NCBI GenBank assembly: GCA_964531735.1
Contig: CAZHGD010000056.1
Span: 1 to 40,248, forward strand
Origin: CAZHGD01 sp964531735
GTDB taxonomy: Bacteria > Armatimonadota > UBA10988
Reading direction: 5' to 3'
DNA length: 40,248 bases
The notes below the pieces were generated by a model. It ran no database searches. It saw nothing but the letters and a program-made list of their open reading frames with translations, and had not been told where the DNA came from. Below, piece by piece: positions 1 through 9,700 of the stretch. Positions within the stretch are counted from its first letter, which is position 1, and every line of letters begins with the position of its first letter. Position numbers and translations under genes: made by a program.

Positions 1-100
1 TCGCCGGCGCCCGCGGCCGAGAAGGGGCTCGGCCAGGAGGTGGTGAGCGGCGAACTGCACGGCCCACTCGCCCAGAAGCACACCCGCACTGTATTGCCAC

Positions 101-130
101 TTGACAGGCAATGCCCGGGTATCGTATGGG
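101..130 (+). promoter_or_regulatory. Candidate sigma-70 promoter of the prepilin-like gene
   Basis: A perfect -35 hexamer TTGACA (101-106) is followed after 18 bases by TATGGG (125-130), a weak -10. An AGGAG ribosome site (136-140) lies 8 bases before the ATG at 149. The -35 is strong and the -10 is poor, so the exact start point is uncertain. The stretch is less GC-rich than its surroundings, as expected for a promoter. Confidence 0.5.
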
Positions 131-148
131 TAGACAGGAGATCCCCCG

Positions 149-778
149 ATGCCTGCGTCGCGCCGAGCGTTTACGCTCATTGAGTTGCTGGTTGTCATTG
201 CCATCATCGCCATCTTGGCGGCGATCCTGTTTCCGGTCTTCGCCAAAGCGCGCGAGAAGGCGCGCCAGTCGAGCTGCCAGTCGAACCTGAAGCAGATCGG
301 TCTGTCGTCCAACATGTACCTGCAGGACTACGATGAGATGCTGGTCCGCTGGTACTACGACAAGGGCGCCGGCAATGGCCCGACGGATCCGCTGGGTTCG
401 CAGTGGACCGCTGGTGGCCGCTTCTCGTGGCAGAACCTGATGTACCCGTACATGAAGAACGCCCAGATCTGGGTCTGCCCGAGCGTCAGCGGCGGCACGC
501 CGTTCAACAGCTACTACTTCCCGCAGAGCCACCTGGGTGAGTTCGGCGGCGCGGCCCTGGCGACCATCACCAAGCCGGCTGAGATCATGTTCAGCGGTGA
601 CGGCGGGTTCAACACGCACTACTGCCCGGCGACCAACCCGACCAACGAGATCAACAACATCGCCTGGATCCGCCATAACGGTGGCGCCAACTTCCTGTTC
701 CTCGACGGTCACGTGAAGTGGCGCGCTGAGCAGGACGCCAAGTCGAACACGACCATGTGGGGCTGTAACGGCCTGTAG
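149..778 (+). CDS. Prepilin-type N-terminal cleavage/methylation protein with H-X9-DG motif (DUF1559-like)
   Basis: A 209-residue type IV pilin-like (pseudopilin) protein. The N-terminus is short and basic, followed by the prepilin peptidase/methylation motif FTLIELLVVIAIIAILAAIL (residues 8-27), which is the hydrophobic pilin helix. The following FPVFAKAREKARQSSCQSNLKQIG is the typical Armatimonadota form of this family. Near the C-terminus is the H-X9-DG signature (His of RHNGG to LDGH, about residues 176-188). Such proteins are processed at the inner membrane and assembled into pilus or secretion-like fibres, or shown at the surface. The genomes that carry them often hold dozens of copies, and the role of each copy is unknown. 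The start is supported by AGGAG 8 bases upstream. It appears monocistronic: a hairpin terminator follows and the next gene faces it. Confidence 0.9.
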   Translation: MPASRRAFTLIELLVVIAIIAILAAILFPVFAKAREKARQSSCQSNLKQIGLSSNMYLQDYDEMLVRWYYDKGAGNGPTDPLGSQWTAGGRFSWQNLMYPYMKNAQIWVCPSVSGGTPFNSYYFPQSHLGEFGGAALATITKPAEIMFSGDGGFNTHYCPATNPTNEINNIAWIRHNGGANFLFLDGHVKWRAEQDAKSNTTMWGCNGL

Positions 779-796
779 GATCGGTCGCTGCCCTTC

Positions 797-829
797 GCCG
801 CCCCGACCGCGCCAGGCGGCCGGGGCGGC
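797..829. terminator. Strong GC hairpin between convergent genes, likely bidirectional terminator
   Basis: An imperfect inverted repeat: a 9-bp outer arm GCCGCCCCG pairs with CGGGGCGGC (821-829), and an inner CCGC pairs with GCGG around the loop GCCAG, with one A/C mismatch between the two helices. It lies 18 bases after the stop of the prepilin-like gene and about 50 bases past the end of the facing DUF3592-like gene, so it could end both transcripts. No U-tract follows, so Rho-independent function is an inference. Confidence 0.6.
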
Positions 830-880
830 TGGCTTCCGAAGGCTGCCTCGGCAGGGGTCACTGCGGCGGCCGGCGTCGGC

Positions 881-1387
881 TCACTGCCGGGCCGCGGAGG
901 GCACCGGCGCAGCCGGCTTGGTGCCGCCCCTGAGCACCGCGCGCACGATCAGGCCCATGGCCACGGTCCAGCCGACGGCCAAGGCCGCCAGCCAACCGTA
1001 GACCGACGGGGCGCCGACGATCAGCACCGGGCCCCGGTCGGCGCTGCGGTAGCGGATGTCCACGACCTGACCAGTGGCGAGGCGCTCGCAGTAGGCGCGC
1101 GGCAAGCGGAGCCGGTAGCTCCGGATGGGGCGCGCAACTGGAGCGGTCCGCTGGGCCTCGGCCAAGGTGGGTACTCCGCCGCGGGCGTCGGTGTAGAAGG
1201 CCAGGATCACCGCGCTCGATTCGCTCGAGCGCGCGCAGACCACCGCCTGCGCCGCCACGCCACGATGGAGCAGATGGCGTTCGAGCTGCTGGCCCCGGGC
1301 CGCCATGACGTAGACGCAGACACCCAGCAACAGGCCGGCCAGAGCGGCCAGCAGGACGACGGTCCGGCCACATCCGAGTGACCCCAT
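881..1387 (-). CDS. DUF3592-like two-helix membrane protein
   Basis: A 168-residue protein with two membrane helices, at about residues 9-30 and 129-152. Between them is a soluble domain with the pattern typical of DUF3592: RGVAAQAVV after the first helix, then YRLRLPRAYCERLATGQVVDIRY, where the GQxVxIxY part marks the family, before the second helix. No enzymatic role is known for these proteins. The ATG is preceded by GGGAG at 7 bases. It starts 44 bases after the stop of the large lyase-like gene and is probably co-transcribed with it. A second open frame over the same DNA (858-1373) is Arg/Pro-rich and lacks membrane helices, so it was not chosen. Confidence 0.75.
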   Translation of the reverse strand: MGSLGCGRTVVLLAALAGLLLGVCVYVMAARGQQLERHLLHRGVAAQAVVCARSSESSAVILAFYTDARGGVPTLAEAQRTAPVARPIRSYRLRLPRAYCERLATGQVVDIRYRSADRGPVLIVGAPSVYGWLAALAVGWTVAMGLIVRAVLRGGTKPAAPVPSAARQ

Positions 1388-1431
1388 GACCAGTCTCCCT
1401 TGGTCTTCCGGCTGTCGCCGTCGGCGTTGCG

Positions 1432-4203
1432 CTATGGCGCCGGTCGATAGACCACCTTGTAGACGCGTCCGTTGGTGCGCGGGTCGCTGTTGTCCGAGGC
1501 TGAGAACCAGAGCGTGCGCGAACCCCAGTGGCTCCAGCGGCCCTTGCCCTCCTTGCGGATGTCGACGTGCGCGCTGTGCGCCGGTGTCAACGGCTGGCCG
1601 TCCTCCAGCAGCACCAACTCGCTGAAGCCACCGGCCACGTCGCTCGGGCAGCCCTGGAGCAGCGCGGCCTGGTAGGCGAAGCCGAACTCCTTGTTCATGC
1701 GGCGCGGGTCGATGACCTCCTCAAACGGCGCGGTCTTGTTGTTGAGCCGCTTGAGGCCATAGGCCGCCGCCTCATCGAGGCCGGCCTGCTGCAGCGCCGC
1801 GATGGCGTAGGGCAGCGAGCAGAACTGGTGGATGTTGAAGATGTAGACGTTGTTGACCTGCCACCGCTGCGCGGTCTTCACCAGTTCCTCGAACGGCAGC
1901 GCGCGCAGTTGGGCCGCGAAGTCAGCCGGCATCGGCTCCTTGAGCGGCACGAACACGCGCTGCAGCAGGCCACTGAGCGCGTTGGCGCGGCGAGGCTCGG
2001 GCGCCTGGCGGTGAGCGAGCGCGCACAGCATGATCGGCAGGTAGCCGGCGTCCTCCCACGAACTGGTGTGGGCGCTCTCGCGGAAGTCCATCGCCGCCAC
2101 GACGGCCTTGGCCAGCCGGGCCGTGTCGGCCGGCGGCGCGCTGGTCAGGTAGTACATCAGGCTGACCGACGTGTTGGACACGAAGCGGAAGTGCTGCGTG
2201 GTCACGAAGGGCCACGGCTCGCCGGGCTTGACCGCCAACTCGGCGGCGACCAGCTCGTCGGCCTTCTGCTTGTAGCGCGCTGCGCCGGTGATCTCCCACA
2301 TCCGGATCAGCCCGCCGATGCGGTCCTCGTTCTCGCTGGGCTCACCGTCGTAGTGGTACTCGGCGTTCTCGCGGCAGACCTCCAGCGCCCGCTCGTCGCC
2401 GGTCAGCAGGTAGTAGTCGAGGCCGCCGTGGGTGGCGGTGCCATAGCCGCGAACGCCGTTGCCCCAGTGCTGCTGGTCGTGCCGGTGGCCGCCACCGACG
2501 TGCTGCGGGCGCGCGGCGCACCAGTGGCAGGTGTCCACCTCCTGCACGTGACGCACCATGGCTTCGGCGGTCCGCCAGACCAGCGGGTCGCCGGTGCGTA
2601 CCGCGTGGATGAACAGCGAGTGCGTCAGCGTGCCGTCGTTGCACAGCCAGCCGACGTAGCCGCGACTGCCCCAGCTCTTGGGCGCCTGGTAGCCATAGTG
2701 AGTGGGCACCTCGTAGCCCAGGAACATCGTGTCGCCGTAGTCGATCAGGCCGTCCCAGTGGAACTGGGCCTGGTTGCGCCGAATCCACTCGGCGCCGAGC
2801 GTCATGAGCCCTTCCAGGTGCGCGTACCGCACCGGGTCAGGGGCCGCGAGTGGGCCAAACGCACCGGACGAGGCATACCAGTCGGGCCGGCACTCCAGGC
2901 GCAGCGGCTGGTTGGTCTCGGCCAGCACGCTGTCGGCGGCCGGTGGCGCGGCGGTGTCGTAGCGCAAGAGCAGTTCGTGCGCGAGCGACACGCCTTCGCC
3001 GCCGTACTCCCACAGGCTGAGGTCGTAGTGGTAGACGTTGTCGATCTCGTCGCTACGGCGGCGTAGGTCGAGGACCTTGCCGCCGGCGTCGGGCCAGAGG
3101 TAGCAGGACACCGCACCGGGCTCCACGCGAAGCTGCTTGGGGTGCCTCGGCGCGAAGTCCCGGACCGCGAGCGTCAGCGAGCCGGCGCGGTCGGTGACGC
3201 GGGCCAGACCGGCTGCATCCTGACCCTCCGCCACGGTGTTGGTGCCGGCCGATACCTGGTAGCGGATGCGCTTGTCCTGCGTGTACGGTGCCAGGTGGCA
3301 GAGCTTCTTCGGGCCGATCTGGACGAGGTCCACCGGCTGGCCCGGCGCCAATGCGCCGGTGTGCGGCTGAGCGCCGTCGAGCCGCCAGTGGGCCGGGCCG
3401 TCGGCCGTGCGGGGAAAGACCAAGGCCAGGCTGCGCAGGTAGTCCTGCTTCGGGTTGCCGGCATAGACGATGGCCACCTGCAGGCGCAAGGCCGGCTGAC
3501 CGGCACAGGCGGTGGCGCGGATGGTGTAGCGCAGCACGCGGCGGCCAGTGGGCGTGGCCAGCCAGCCGGACAGCTTGACGACGGCGCGCAGGTCGTTGGC
3601 CGTCTCGACGGTGACCTGGTGCGCGTCGGGCGCAGGCGTCAGGCGTTCGCGTGGGCCGCCGGCGGAGTCGCGCAGCCAGTTCTCCTCTTCGGGCGGACCG
3701 GGCGGCGTATGCTCGATCTCGGCGAACAGCTCGCCGCCGCGCGTGGCGACCGCGGTGTCGCCGACCCAGACGGCCGACGGCAGGCCGAAGGACTTGCGAC
3801 CGAACTGGAAGCGCGCCGCGCCGGTGCTGACGGTCACCGCCTCGGGGCGCTCGGTGACGGTCACCTGGGTGGGCAGTGGCGCCGGGCGGCCGTCACGCAG
3901 CGCGAGGGCCAGGCTGCCGCCGGCGGCCAGGTCCGCCTGGGTGTCGGCCAACAGCCACTTGATGGAGCCGTCGTGCCAGCGCGCGATGGGCCGCAACCGC
4001 GCCGGCACGGGTGCGCCGGAGGCGTCGGTGAGGGTGAGCGACGCCGCTTCGGTGACCAGCCCGAGCGGCAACGGGATGCCGCCGCGAACGGGTGAACCGT
4101 GTCGCGGCACGGCCGCGTGGTTGCGCACCACGAGCGGCACGTTGGCGGCCGGAGGGGCGGACAAAGAACTCGACAGGAGGACGACCAGGCCGAGTGGGGG
4201 CAT
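1432..4203 (-). CDS. Secreted RIFT-barrel / PL26-type exo-rhamnogalacturonan lyase-like protein
   Basis: A 923-residue protein. It begins with a hydrophobic signal-like segment (MPPLGLVVLLSSSLSAPPA), then the N-terminal RIFT-barrel domain seen in PcRGLX/YetA-like proteins: VPLVVRNHAAVPRHGSPVRGGIP followed by ARWHDGSIKWLLADTQ (about residues 25-90). The middle and C-terminal thirds fit an alpha/alpha-toroid lyase fold rich in Trp, His and Tyr (for example WCAARPQHVGGGHRHDQQHW, TATHGGLDYYLLTGD). Known family members cleave rhamnogalacturonan by beta-elimination (PL26); the substrate here is inferred. The open frame extends 34 codons further upstream, but the start at 4203 was chosen because it places the signal peptide at the N-terminus and has GGAG 6 bases ahead. 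It likely forms an operon with the downstream DUF3592-like gene. Confidence 0.8.
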   Translation of the reverse strand: MPPLGLVVLLSSSLSAPPAANVPLVVRNHAAVPRHGSPVRGGIPLPLGLVTEAASLTLTDASGAPVPARLRPIARWHDGSIKWLLADTQADLAAGGSLALALRDGRPAPLPTQVTVTERPEAVTVSTGAARFQFGRKSFGLPSAVWVGDTAVATRGGELFAEIEHTPPGPPEEENWLRDSAGGPRERLTPAPDAHQVTVETANDLRAVVKLSGWLATPTGRRVLRYTIRATACAGQPALRLQVAIVYAGNPKQDYLRSLALVFPRTADGPAHWRLDGAQPHTGALAPGQPVDLVQIGPKKLCHLAPYTQDKRIRYQVSAGTNTVAEGQDAAGLARVTDRAGSLTLAVRDFAPRHPKQLRVEPGAVSCYLWPDAGGKVLDLRRRSDEIDNVYHYDLSLWEYGGEGVSLAHELLLRYDTAAPPAADSVLAETNQPLRLECRPDWYASSGAFGPLAAPDPVRYAHLEGLMTLGAEWIRRNQAQFHWDGLIDYGDTMFLGYEVPTHYGYQAPKSWGSRGYVGWLCNDGTLTHSLFIHAVRTGDPLVWRTAEAMVRHVQEVDTCHWCAARPQHVGGGHRHDQQHWGNGVRGYGTATHGGLDYYLLTGDERALEVCRENAEYHYDGEPSENEDRIGGLIRMWEITGAARYKQKADELVAAELAVKPGEPWPFVTTQHFRFVSNTSVSLMYYLTSAPPADTARLAKAVVAAMDFRESAHTSSWEDAGYLPIMLCALAHRQAPEPRRANALSGLLQRVFVPLKEPMPADFAAQLRALPFEELVKTAQRWQVNNVYIFNIHQFCSLPYAIAALQQAGLDEAAAYGLKRLNNKTAPFEEVIDPRRMNKEFGFAYQAALLQGCPSDVAGGFSELVLLEDGQPLTPAHSAHVDIRKEGKGRWSHWGSRTLWFSASDNSDPRTNGRVYKVVYRPAP

Positions 4204-4211
4204 GCTATACT
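4203..4211 (+). promoter_or_regulatory. Extended -10 promoter (TGCTATACT) for the GTPase operon
   Basis: TGC followed by TATACT (4206-4211) is an extended -10 identical in all nine bases to the one before rimP (29243-29251). No convincing -35 lies 16-18 bases upstream, which is tolerated for extended -10 promoters. It would start a transcript near 4218, giving about a 70-base leader to the GTG at 4289. It overlaps the ATG of the divergent lyase-like gene by one base. Confidence 0.5.
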
Positions 4212-4288
4212 CCGAGGCGCCGGCAGAGCGTTCGGCTGCCACGGCGCGATCCCTGCCTCGTGGGTGATTCGGCTTTGCGGAGGGTCTG

Positions 4289-5392
4289 GTGCAACTGAGG
4301 ACCAAGCGCGACCAAACGGCCCGGTTCGTGATGGTGGGCGGCTACCTTGGTGCCGGCAAGACGACCACGCTGGGGCTGATCGGCCGGCGCCTGGCAGCGG
4401 CGGGGCACCGGGTGGCGGTGCTGACCAACGATCCGGTGGACACCAACGTGGCCGAACAAGGCGGCCTGCCGGTGCGCGAGGTGACCGGGGGCTGCTTCTG
4501 CGCGCGCTTCGGCGAACTGGTCAAGCGCTGCGACGAGCTGCTCGACGCCATAGCGCCCGACGTACTGCTCGCCGAGCCGGTCGGCAGCTTCGCCGATCTG
4601 TCGGCCACGGTTCTGCAGCCGCTCAAGCGCTACTACGGCGACGGCTGCGAACTGGCGCCGTACACGGTGCTGGCGGACGCCGAGCGCCTCGACAGCCTGC
4701 TGGACGGACCGGCGGCGGCCTCGCCCATCGGCTACCTGTACCGCAAGCAGATGGAAGAGGCCGACCTGCTGCTACTGAACAAAGCGGACCTGCTGTCGGC
4801 TGAGCAGATCGAGCAGGCCGTGGGGCGGCTGCAGGCCGTCTTCCCGGCGACGCCGCTGCGGGCCGTCTCGGCGCTGACCGGGACCGGTATCGACGACTGG
4901 TGGGACGACCTGGCCAACGGGCCGCGCGCCGGGTGGGGCATTCTGGACCTCGACTACGACACCTATGCCGCCGCCGAGGCCGCGCTCGGTTGGCTCGAGA
5001 CCGGTGTGACGCTGACCGGTGACCAGCCGTTCGAGCCGGTCGCTGTGGCCACCGCATGGCTGGCGGACCTGCGCCATCAGGTGGTGCGGCAGGCGGCCGA
5101 GTTGGGCCACGTGAAGGTGCTCGTCCAGTCGGCCACGGGCGCGACCCGGGTCAGCCTGACGCACACCGCTGGCCGGCCCACGGCCGATCTGGCCGCACTG
5201 CCGGCGGCGCCGGCCGCCGAGTTGATGTTGACCGCGCGGGCCGAACTGCCGCCCGACGAGCTGGAACGGCTCGTGTTGGCCAGTCTGCGCCGGGTGGCCA
5301 ACGACCAGGGTCTCAACCCGACGGTTCGCCGGCTGAAGTGCCTGCGGCCCGGCCGACCGAAGCCGGTGCATCGGTTGGCCAGGACGGACTGA
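4289..5392 (+). CDS. COG0523 / CobW-P47K family GTPase (putative metal-related)
   Basis: A 367-residue G3E-family GTPase. Visible motifs are the Walker A GGYLGAGKTT (residues 17-26), a switch segment VLTNDPVDTNVAEQ (44-57), and GGCFCARFGEL (67-77) at the place of the family's CxCC metal-binding motif. Here only CFC is kept, so the third cysteine is missing. The Walker B-like region is DVLLAEPVGS, and the guanine-specificity motif is NKAD (164-167). Relatives act as metal chaperones or corrinoid/urease/hydrogenase accessory GTPases. This one is longer than the core domain, with a C-terminal domain (about 230-367) that does not look like standard CobW_C. The GTG start has GGAGGGT 5 bases upstream. 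The stop is 4 bases before the next gene, so the two are coupled. Confidence 0.85.
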   Translation: MQLRTKRDQTARFVMVGGYLGAGKTTTLGLIGRRLAAAGHRVAVLTNDPVDTNVAEQGGLPVREVTGGCFCARFGELVKRCDELLDAIAPDVLLAEPVGSFADLSATVLQPLKRYYGDGCELAPYTVLADAERLDSLLDGPAAASPIGYLYRKQMEEADLLLLNKADLLSAEQIEQAVGRLQAVFPATPLRAVSALTGTGIDDWWDDLANGPRAGWGILDLDYDTYAAAEAALGWLETGVTLTGDQPFEPVAVATAWLADLRHQVVRQAAELGHVKVLVQSATGATRVSLTHTAGRPTADLAALPAAPAAELMLTARAELPPDELERLVLASLRRVANDQGLNPTVRRLKCLRPGRPKPVHRLARTD

Positions 5393-5396
5393 TCTG

Positions 5397-6758
5397 GTGA
5401 AGAAGCCGCGCTCGCGCACCGTTGGAAAGACCGCTGCAGCCCAAGCGCCGGGCGAGCAGGCACGAGGGCCCGCGTGCGGGCCACGCGATCTGCAGTTGCG
5501 CCCGGCTGGCCAGGTGGGCGGGCTGGTCGTGGTCCTGACGGTTCTGGCGCTGGCCTACGCGGTCATGGTGCCATACGGCGAGGGCCCCGACGAGGACGCG
5601 CACCTCTGCTTCGTGCGCACCTTGGCCGGTGAGGTGCCGGCGGCCGGTGGCTGGGCCTGGGGCCTGCCCGTGTTGGCGGTCGCGCCCGATGATGCCAACT
5701 TCGAGGTGCATCAGCCGCCGCTGTACTACGGCTTGGCCACGGTGTGCTACCGGTTGGCGGGTCTGGCTGGCGTGCGCGCTCTGAACTGGCTGTGTACCGT
5801 GGCCCTGGTGCTGGTCACCTGGCGCGGTCTGCGCGAGTTGTTCGACGACGACGTGGCGGTGGCGGCGGCCGCGGTGGTGGCCCTGCTGCCGATGCAAGCC
5901 TTCATGGCCATGCGGGTCAACAACGACTCGCTGGTGAACCTGCTGTGGGCGATGGTGCTATGGCGGTGGCTGCACAATCTGCGCGAGGGTCCGAGTCTCC
6001 GCGACGGTCTGTGGACCGGCGGGCTGATCGGCGCCGCGCTGCTGACCAAGCAGACCAGCGTGGCGCTGCTGCCACTGGTGGTGCTGGCCGCGGGGCTGGT
6101 CGGCCTGCTGAGCCGCCGCTGGGCCGAGACGCTGGCCTGGTTGGCAGCCACGCTGGCGGTCGCGGCCGGCGTCGCCGGCTGGTGGTACCTGCGGAACTGC
6201 GCGGTCTACGGCGACCCGCTCGCACAGCGCGTGTTCGACCTGCGGTTCCTGGCGACCCGGGCCACCCGCGCGACGCTCAGCGCCGAGTTCGCCCAGCGGC
6301 CCGACTGGAGCTACTGGCCGTACGTCTTCGAGTGGACCGTGCGGACCTCGGTGATCTACATCGGGCACCAGTTCTTCCGGTTGCCGCGCGATGTCTACCC
6401 GTACCATCTGGCCTGGCTGGCGGCGACCAGCGCCGCAGGCGTGGCCGCGGTGGCGCGCCGCGCCACGCGCCGCGTCTGGGACGCCCGTCTCGCGGCGACG
6501 GTGCTGATGGCGTGCGGTCTGGCCGGTCTCGTGGTCCTGCTGGTACGCTTCAACGCGGTCTACTTCCAAGGCCAGGGGCGCTACCTGTTCCCGCTACTGC
6601 CCGCCTGGGCGTTGTGGTTGGCCGGTGGGCCCAGCCGTCTGTTCGCGCCCGGCAGTGCCGGCCGGCGTTACGGTCTGCTGGTGGCGCCGCTGTGGCTGGG
6701 TCTGCTCAACCTGCTGTTGCTGACCGCCTTTGTGCCCGGGCTCTGCGAGCCGAGGTGA
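5397..6758 (+). CDS. DUF2142-family polytopic membrane protein
   Basis: A 453-residue integral membrane protein with about ten hydrophobic helices after a 35-residue basic, soluble N-terminus. The first periplasmic loop carries the family signatures GPDEDAH (63-69) and HQPPLYY (105-111), an arrangement like the catalytic loop of GT-C glycosyltransferases. DUF2142 proteins are predicted lipid-linked-sugar glycosyltransferases; acceptor and donor are unknown. Two loop acidic residues (Asp65/Glu66) would be the catalytic candidates. It sits 4 bases after the GTPase and 4 bases before the beta-barrel gene, so all three are very likely on one mRNA. Start: GTG at 5397, the first available after the GTPase stop. 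No strong Shine-Dalgarno, in line with translational coupling. Confidence 0.8.
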   Translation: MKKPRSRTVGKTAAAQAPGEQARGPACGPRDLQLRPAGQVGGLVVVLTVLALAYAVMVPYGEGPDEDAHLCFVRTLAGEVPAAGGWAWGLPVLAVAPDDANFEVHQPPLYYGLATVCYRLAGLAGVRALNWLCTVALVLVTWRGLRELFDDDVAVAAAAVVALLPMQAFMAMRVNNDSLVNLLWAMVLWRWLHNLREGPSLRDGLWTGGLIGAALLTKQTSVALLPLVVLAAGLVGLLSRRWAETLAWLAATLAVAAGVAGWWYLRNCAVYGDPLAQRVFDLRFLATRATRATLSAEFAQRPDWSYWPYVFEWTVRTSVIYIGHQFFRLPRDVYPYHLAWLAATSAAGVAAVARRATRRVWDARLAATVLMACGLAGLVVLLVRFNAVYFQGQGRYLFPLLPAWALWLAGGPSRLFAPGSAGRRYGLLVAPLWLGLLNLLLLTAFVPGLCEPR

Positions 6759-6762
6759 ACCG

Positions 6763-9700
6763 GTGAAGCGCACTCGGCTGCTGGCATTGATGGCACTGCT
6801 GCCGGCGCTCCTGTTCGCTGCCGAGCCACCGCCGTCGCAACGCGGCGCGCCGCCGGCCAAGCCGGCCGGCGGCAAGCCCGAGGCCGAGACCACCTGGCCG
6901 CCGACGCTGGGCTCGGGTGACTGGTATGGCGGTAGCGACACGCCGTTCGGCAGCAAGCCGTTCGTCGACACGCCGTTCAGCACGGAGCCGACGCAGACGA
7001 CCGGGCTGTTCCGGCCCAACCGACTGCGGCAGAAGCTGGAGTTCAGCGGCTACGCCGACCTCGGCCTGACCTTCCGCTCGGTGTCCGGGGCCAGTGGGAC
7101 GTTCTCGCAGGACCAGTATGGCAAGGACAAGTTCTTCAGCGAGAACGCCAGCCTGCTGATCACCGGCGCCATCTGGAAATGGGCCAACCTGAACGTCTAC
7201 ACGCAGATCGAGCAGCGCAGCTTCGGGTTCAACGATACCCGTCCGGTCTGGCGCATCTTCTGGGAAGACCAGCACACGCGGCTCACCTTCGGCGATATCC
7301 AGCCCAGCGTCGGCGACACGAACGAGTTCGTGCCGTTCAGCCGCCGTCTGACCGGCCTGGAGGCAGTCGGCCGCATCGGCAACCGGTTCGAGTACCTGCT
7401 GTTCGGCTCACAGGTGGGCGGCAGTGTGCGCACGCAGACCTTTGCCGGCAACGGCACCGCGGGTCCGTACTACCTGACCTATGTGCCCATCGTGGATGGC
7501 AGCGCGCTCGTGGTGGTCGACGGCGTGCTCCAGCAGGCCGGTTACGGCGACAGCGGCGACTACACGCTGAACCCGTCGACCGGCGAGCTGATGTTCAACG
7601 GCACCCGCATCATCGCGCCCACCTCGAAGATCGAGGTGCGCTACGAAACGCAGAGCTCGGGTGGCGCCAAGGACTTCCTGACCGGCGGCCAGATGCGATG
7701 GTCGCCGACCAACCGGCTGCGACTGGGCTTCCAGTACCTCGCCCAGCTCTCGGGCACCAAGGGCGGCACGCAGTCGGTGGAGGAACGGGTCACCGACACC
7801 ATCACGGTGCCGACGCCGTCGAATGGCCCGTTCACCATCCGCCCCCGGCCGATCGTGGCGGGCAGCGAGGCGGTGCAGGTCAACGGCATTCTCAAGGTGC
7901 GCGACGTCGACTACCAGATCGCCTACGAGTCCGGCGAACTGCGGTTCTTCGAGGTGCTGCCCGAAGGGACGACGATCCTGGTGCGGTTCAACGTCATCCA
8001 GGCCGTCGACCTGGGTGCCGGCGACCGGACCGTGCTCGGCTTCGATGGCTCGCTGACCGCGGCCCGTTGGCTCAACGTGACCTGGGCCCTGGCCCAGAGC
8101 AGTGGCAGCGCCGGGACGCGGTCGAACCCGTACAGCTTCACCGGGAGTTCGCTCGGCAACAACTACATCTCCACCTCGACGAGCACCACGGGCTTCACGA
8201 ACGGCCTCAGCACCGGGACCACGTTGGGTACCTCGACCGGCACCTGGAACACCGCCACCCGCGCGGCCAGCCGGCTGGCCGGCGGCCCGGCGTCGCCGGC
8301 TCGCCGCGGCCTGATTGCGCCGATGGACCGGCAGAGCCGCGACCGGCAGCGGCTGGCTGACCAGTTGGCCTGGGACGACCTGGTGCGACAACGGGCCACG
8401 ACGACCACCGCCGGATCGGGTGGCGGCACGGCGTACAAGCTGGGCATCAGCTCGCAGTTGGGCGGCCTGCAGACGTTCACGCAGATCAAGCAGGTCACCA
8501 ACAACTTCTCGCGCATCGACAGCACCGGCTTTACGCAGAACGAGCGCGGGGTGTCCTTCACGGCGCAGTACGCGGCGGGCAGCGCCTTCAGCATCGGCCA
8601 CCAGATGGACTTCTATACGCGGCCGTACTTCGGCACCGATGGCACCGTCACCGCCAAAGTGCGCGCGCAGTCGATGGTCAGCAGCCTGTCGTGGCGGTTC
8701 CTGAAGCAATCGTCGCTGACGCTGACGCGCAACGCGCAGAGCAACGGCGGCGGTGGGTCATCGAACGACCTGGCGCGTGAAACCCTGTCGCTAACGCACC
8801 GGTTTTCCAGCCAACTGCAGTTCACCGGCGGCATCGACCACGCGAGCAGCGGCACCACGGGCACCTCGACCACCACCACCAGCACCGTCAGTGCCAGCAA
8901 CACCAGCAACACCTTCGCCGGGCGTCTGGGTCTCGGCTACAACACCACCGGCGGGCGGTTCGGTGCGCGGTTCGACTACTCGTTCAGCAACACGCGGGCC
9001 TCCAGCACGCGCAATGCGGCCAGCAGCCTGATGGCCGCGGTCAACTACCAGCCCTTCCGCATGGTCGCGCTGCAGGCCAGTTGGCAGCTCAGCGACAGCC
9101 GCAACACCTCGACCGTTGGCCGCCTGTTCACCCGCGTGCCCACCGTGGGCACGGTGGAGTACCTGCTCTACCGGCTCGAGCTCGACCGCTTGCGGCGTCA
9201 AGCCGGCGTCGGTGCCTTCGACACTACCGGCACCACCTCGGTGGCCACCGATCCCCTGACCGGTCAGGTGATCGGCAGCACGCTGGTGCAGAACTCCACC
9301 ACCAACAACACCTCGTTCTCGGTGCTGCTGACGCCCTCCAAGCGGCTGAGCATCACCAACAACCTGAACTTCTCGACCACCGACAACGGCCGCCTGGCGG
9401 GGAGCACCAGCACCAGCTTCCAGACCTCGCTGCACTACCAGATCTCCGAGCGGATCGGGCTGAACAGCGGGTACAGCTTGCAGGACCTGCGGTACACCGA
9501 CTCCGGTGACTCCACGGGCACCTCGATCATCAACTTCGGCCTGGACTGGCGCCTCTCGAACCACTTCGACCTGCGCGCCGACTTCCAGACGCTCGGTACC
9601 AGCAACCGTTACGGATCCAGCACCACCACCGACACGACGTCACGGACGCCCGACACGAGCTACACGTCGTTCGGGCTCGACTCCCGCTGGCAACTGCCCG

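Noticed and set aside
1..148. Possible start of a leftward gene (GTG near 81) or end of a rightward gene at the left edge
   Set aside because: The leftward reading looks mildly protein-like (VLLGEWAVQFAAHHLLAEPLL), but there is no ribosome site, several frames are open, and too few codons are visible to support a call.
858..1373. Alternative leftward 171-codon frame
   Set aside because: Arg/Pro/Gly-rich; the other frame (881-1387) gives a two-helix DUF3592-like protein with a proper ribosome site.
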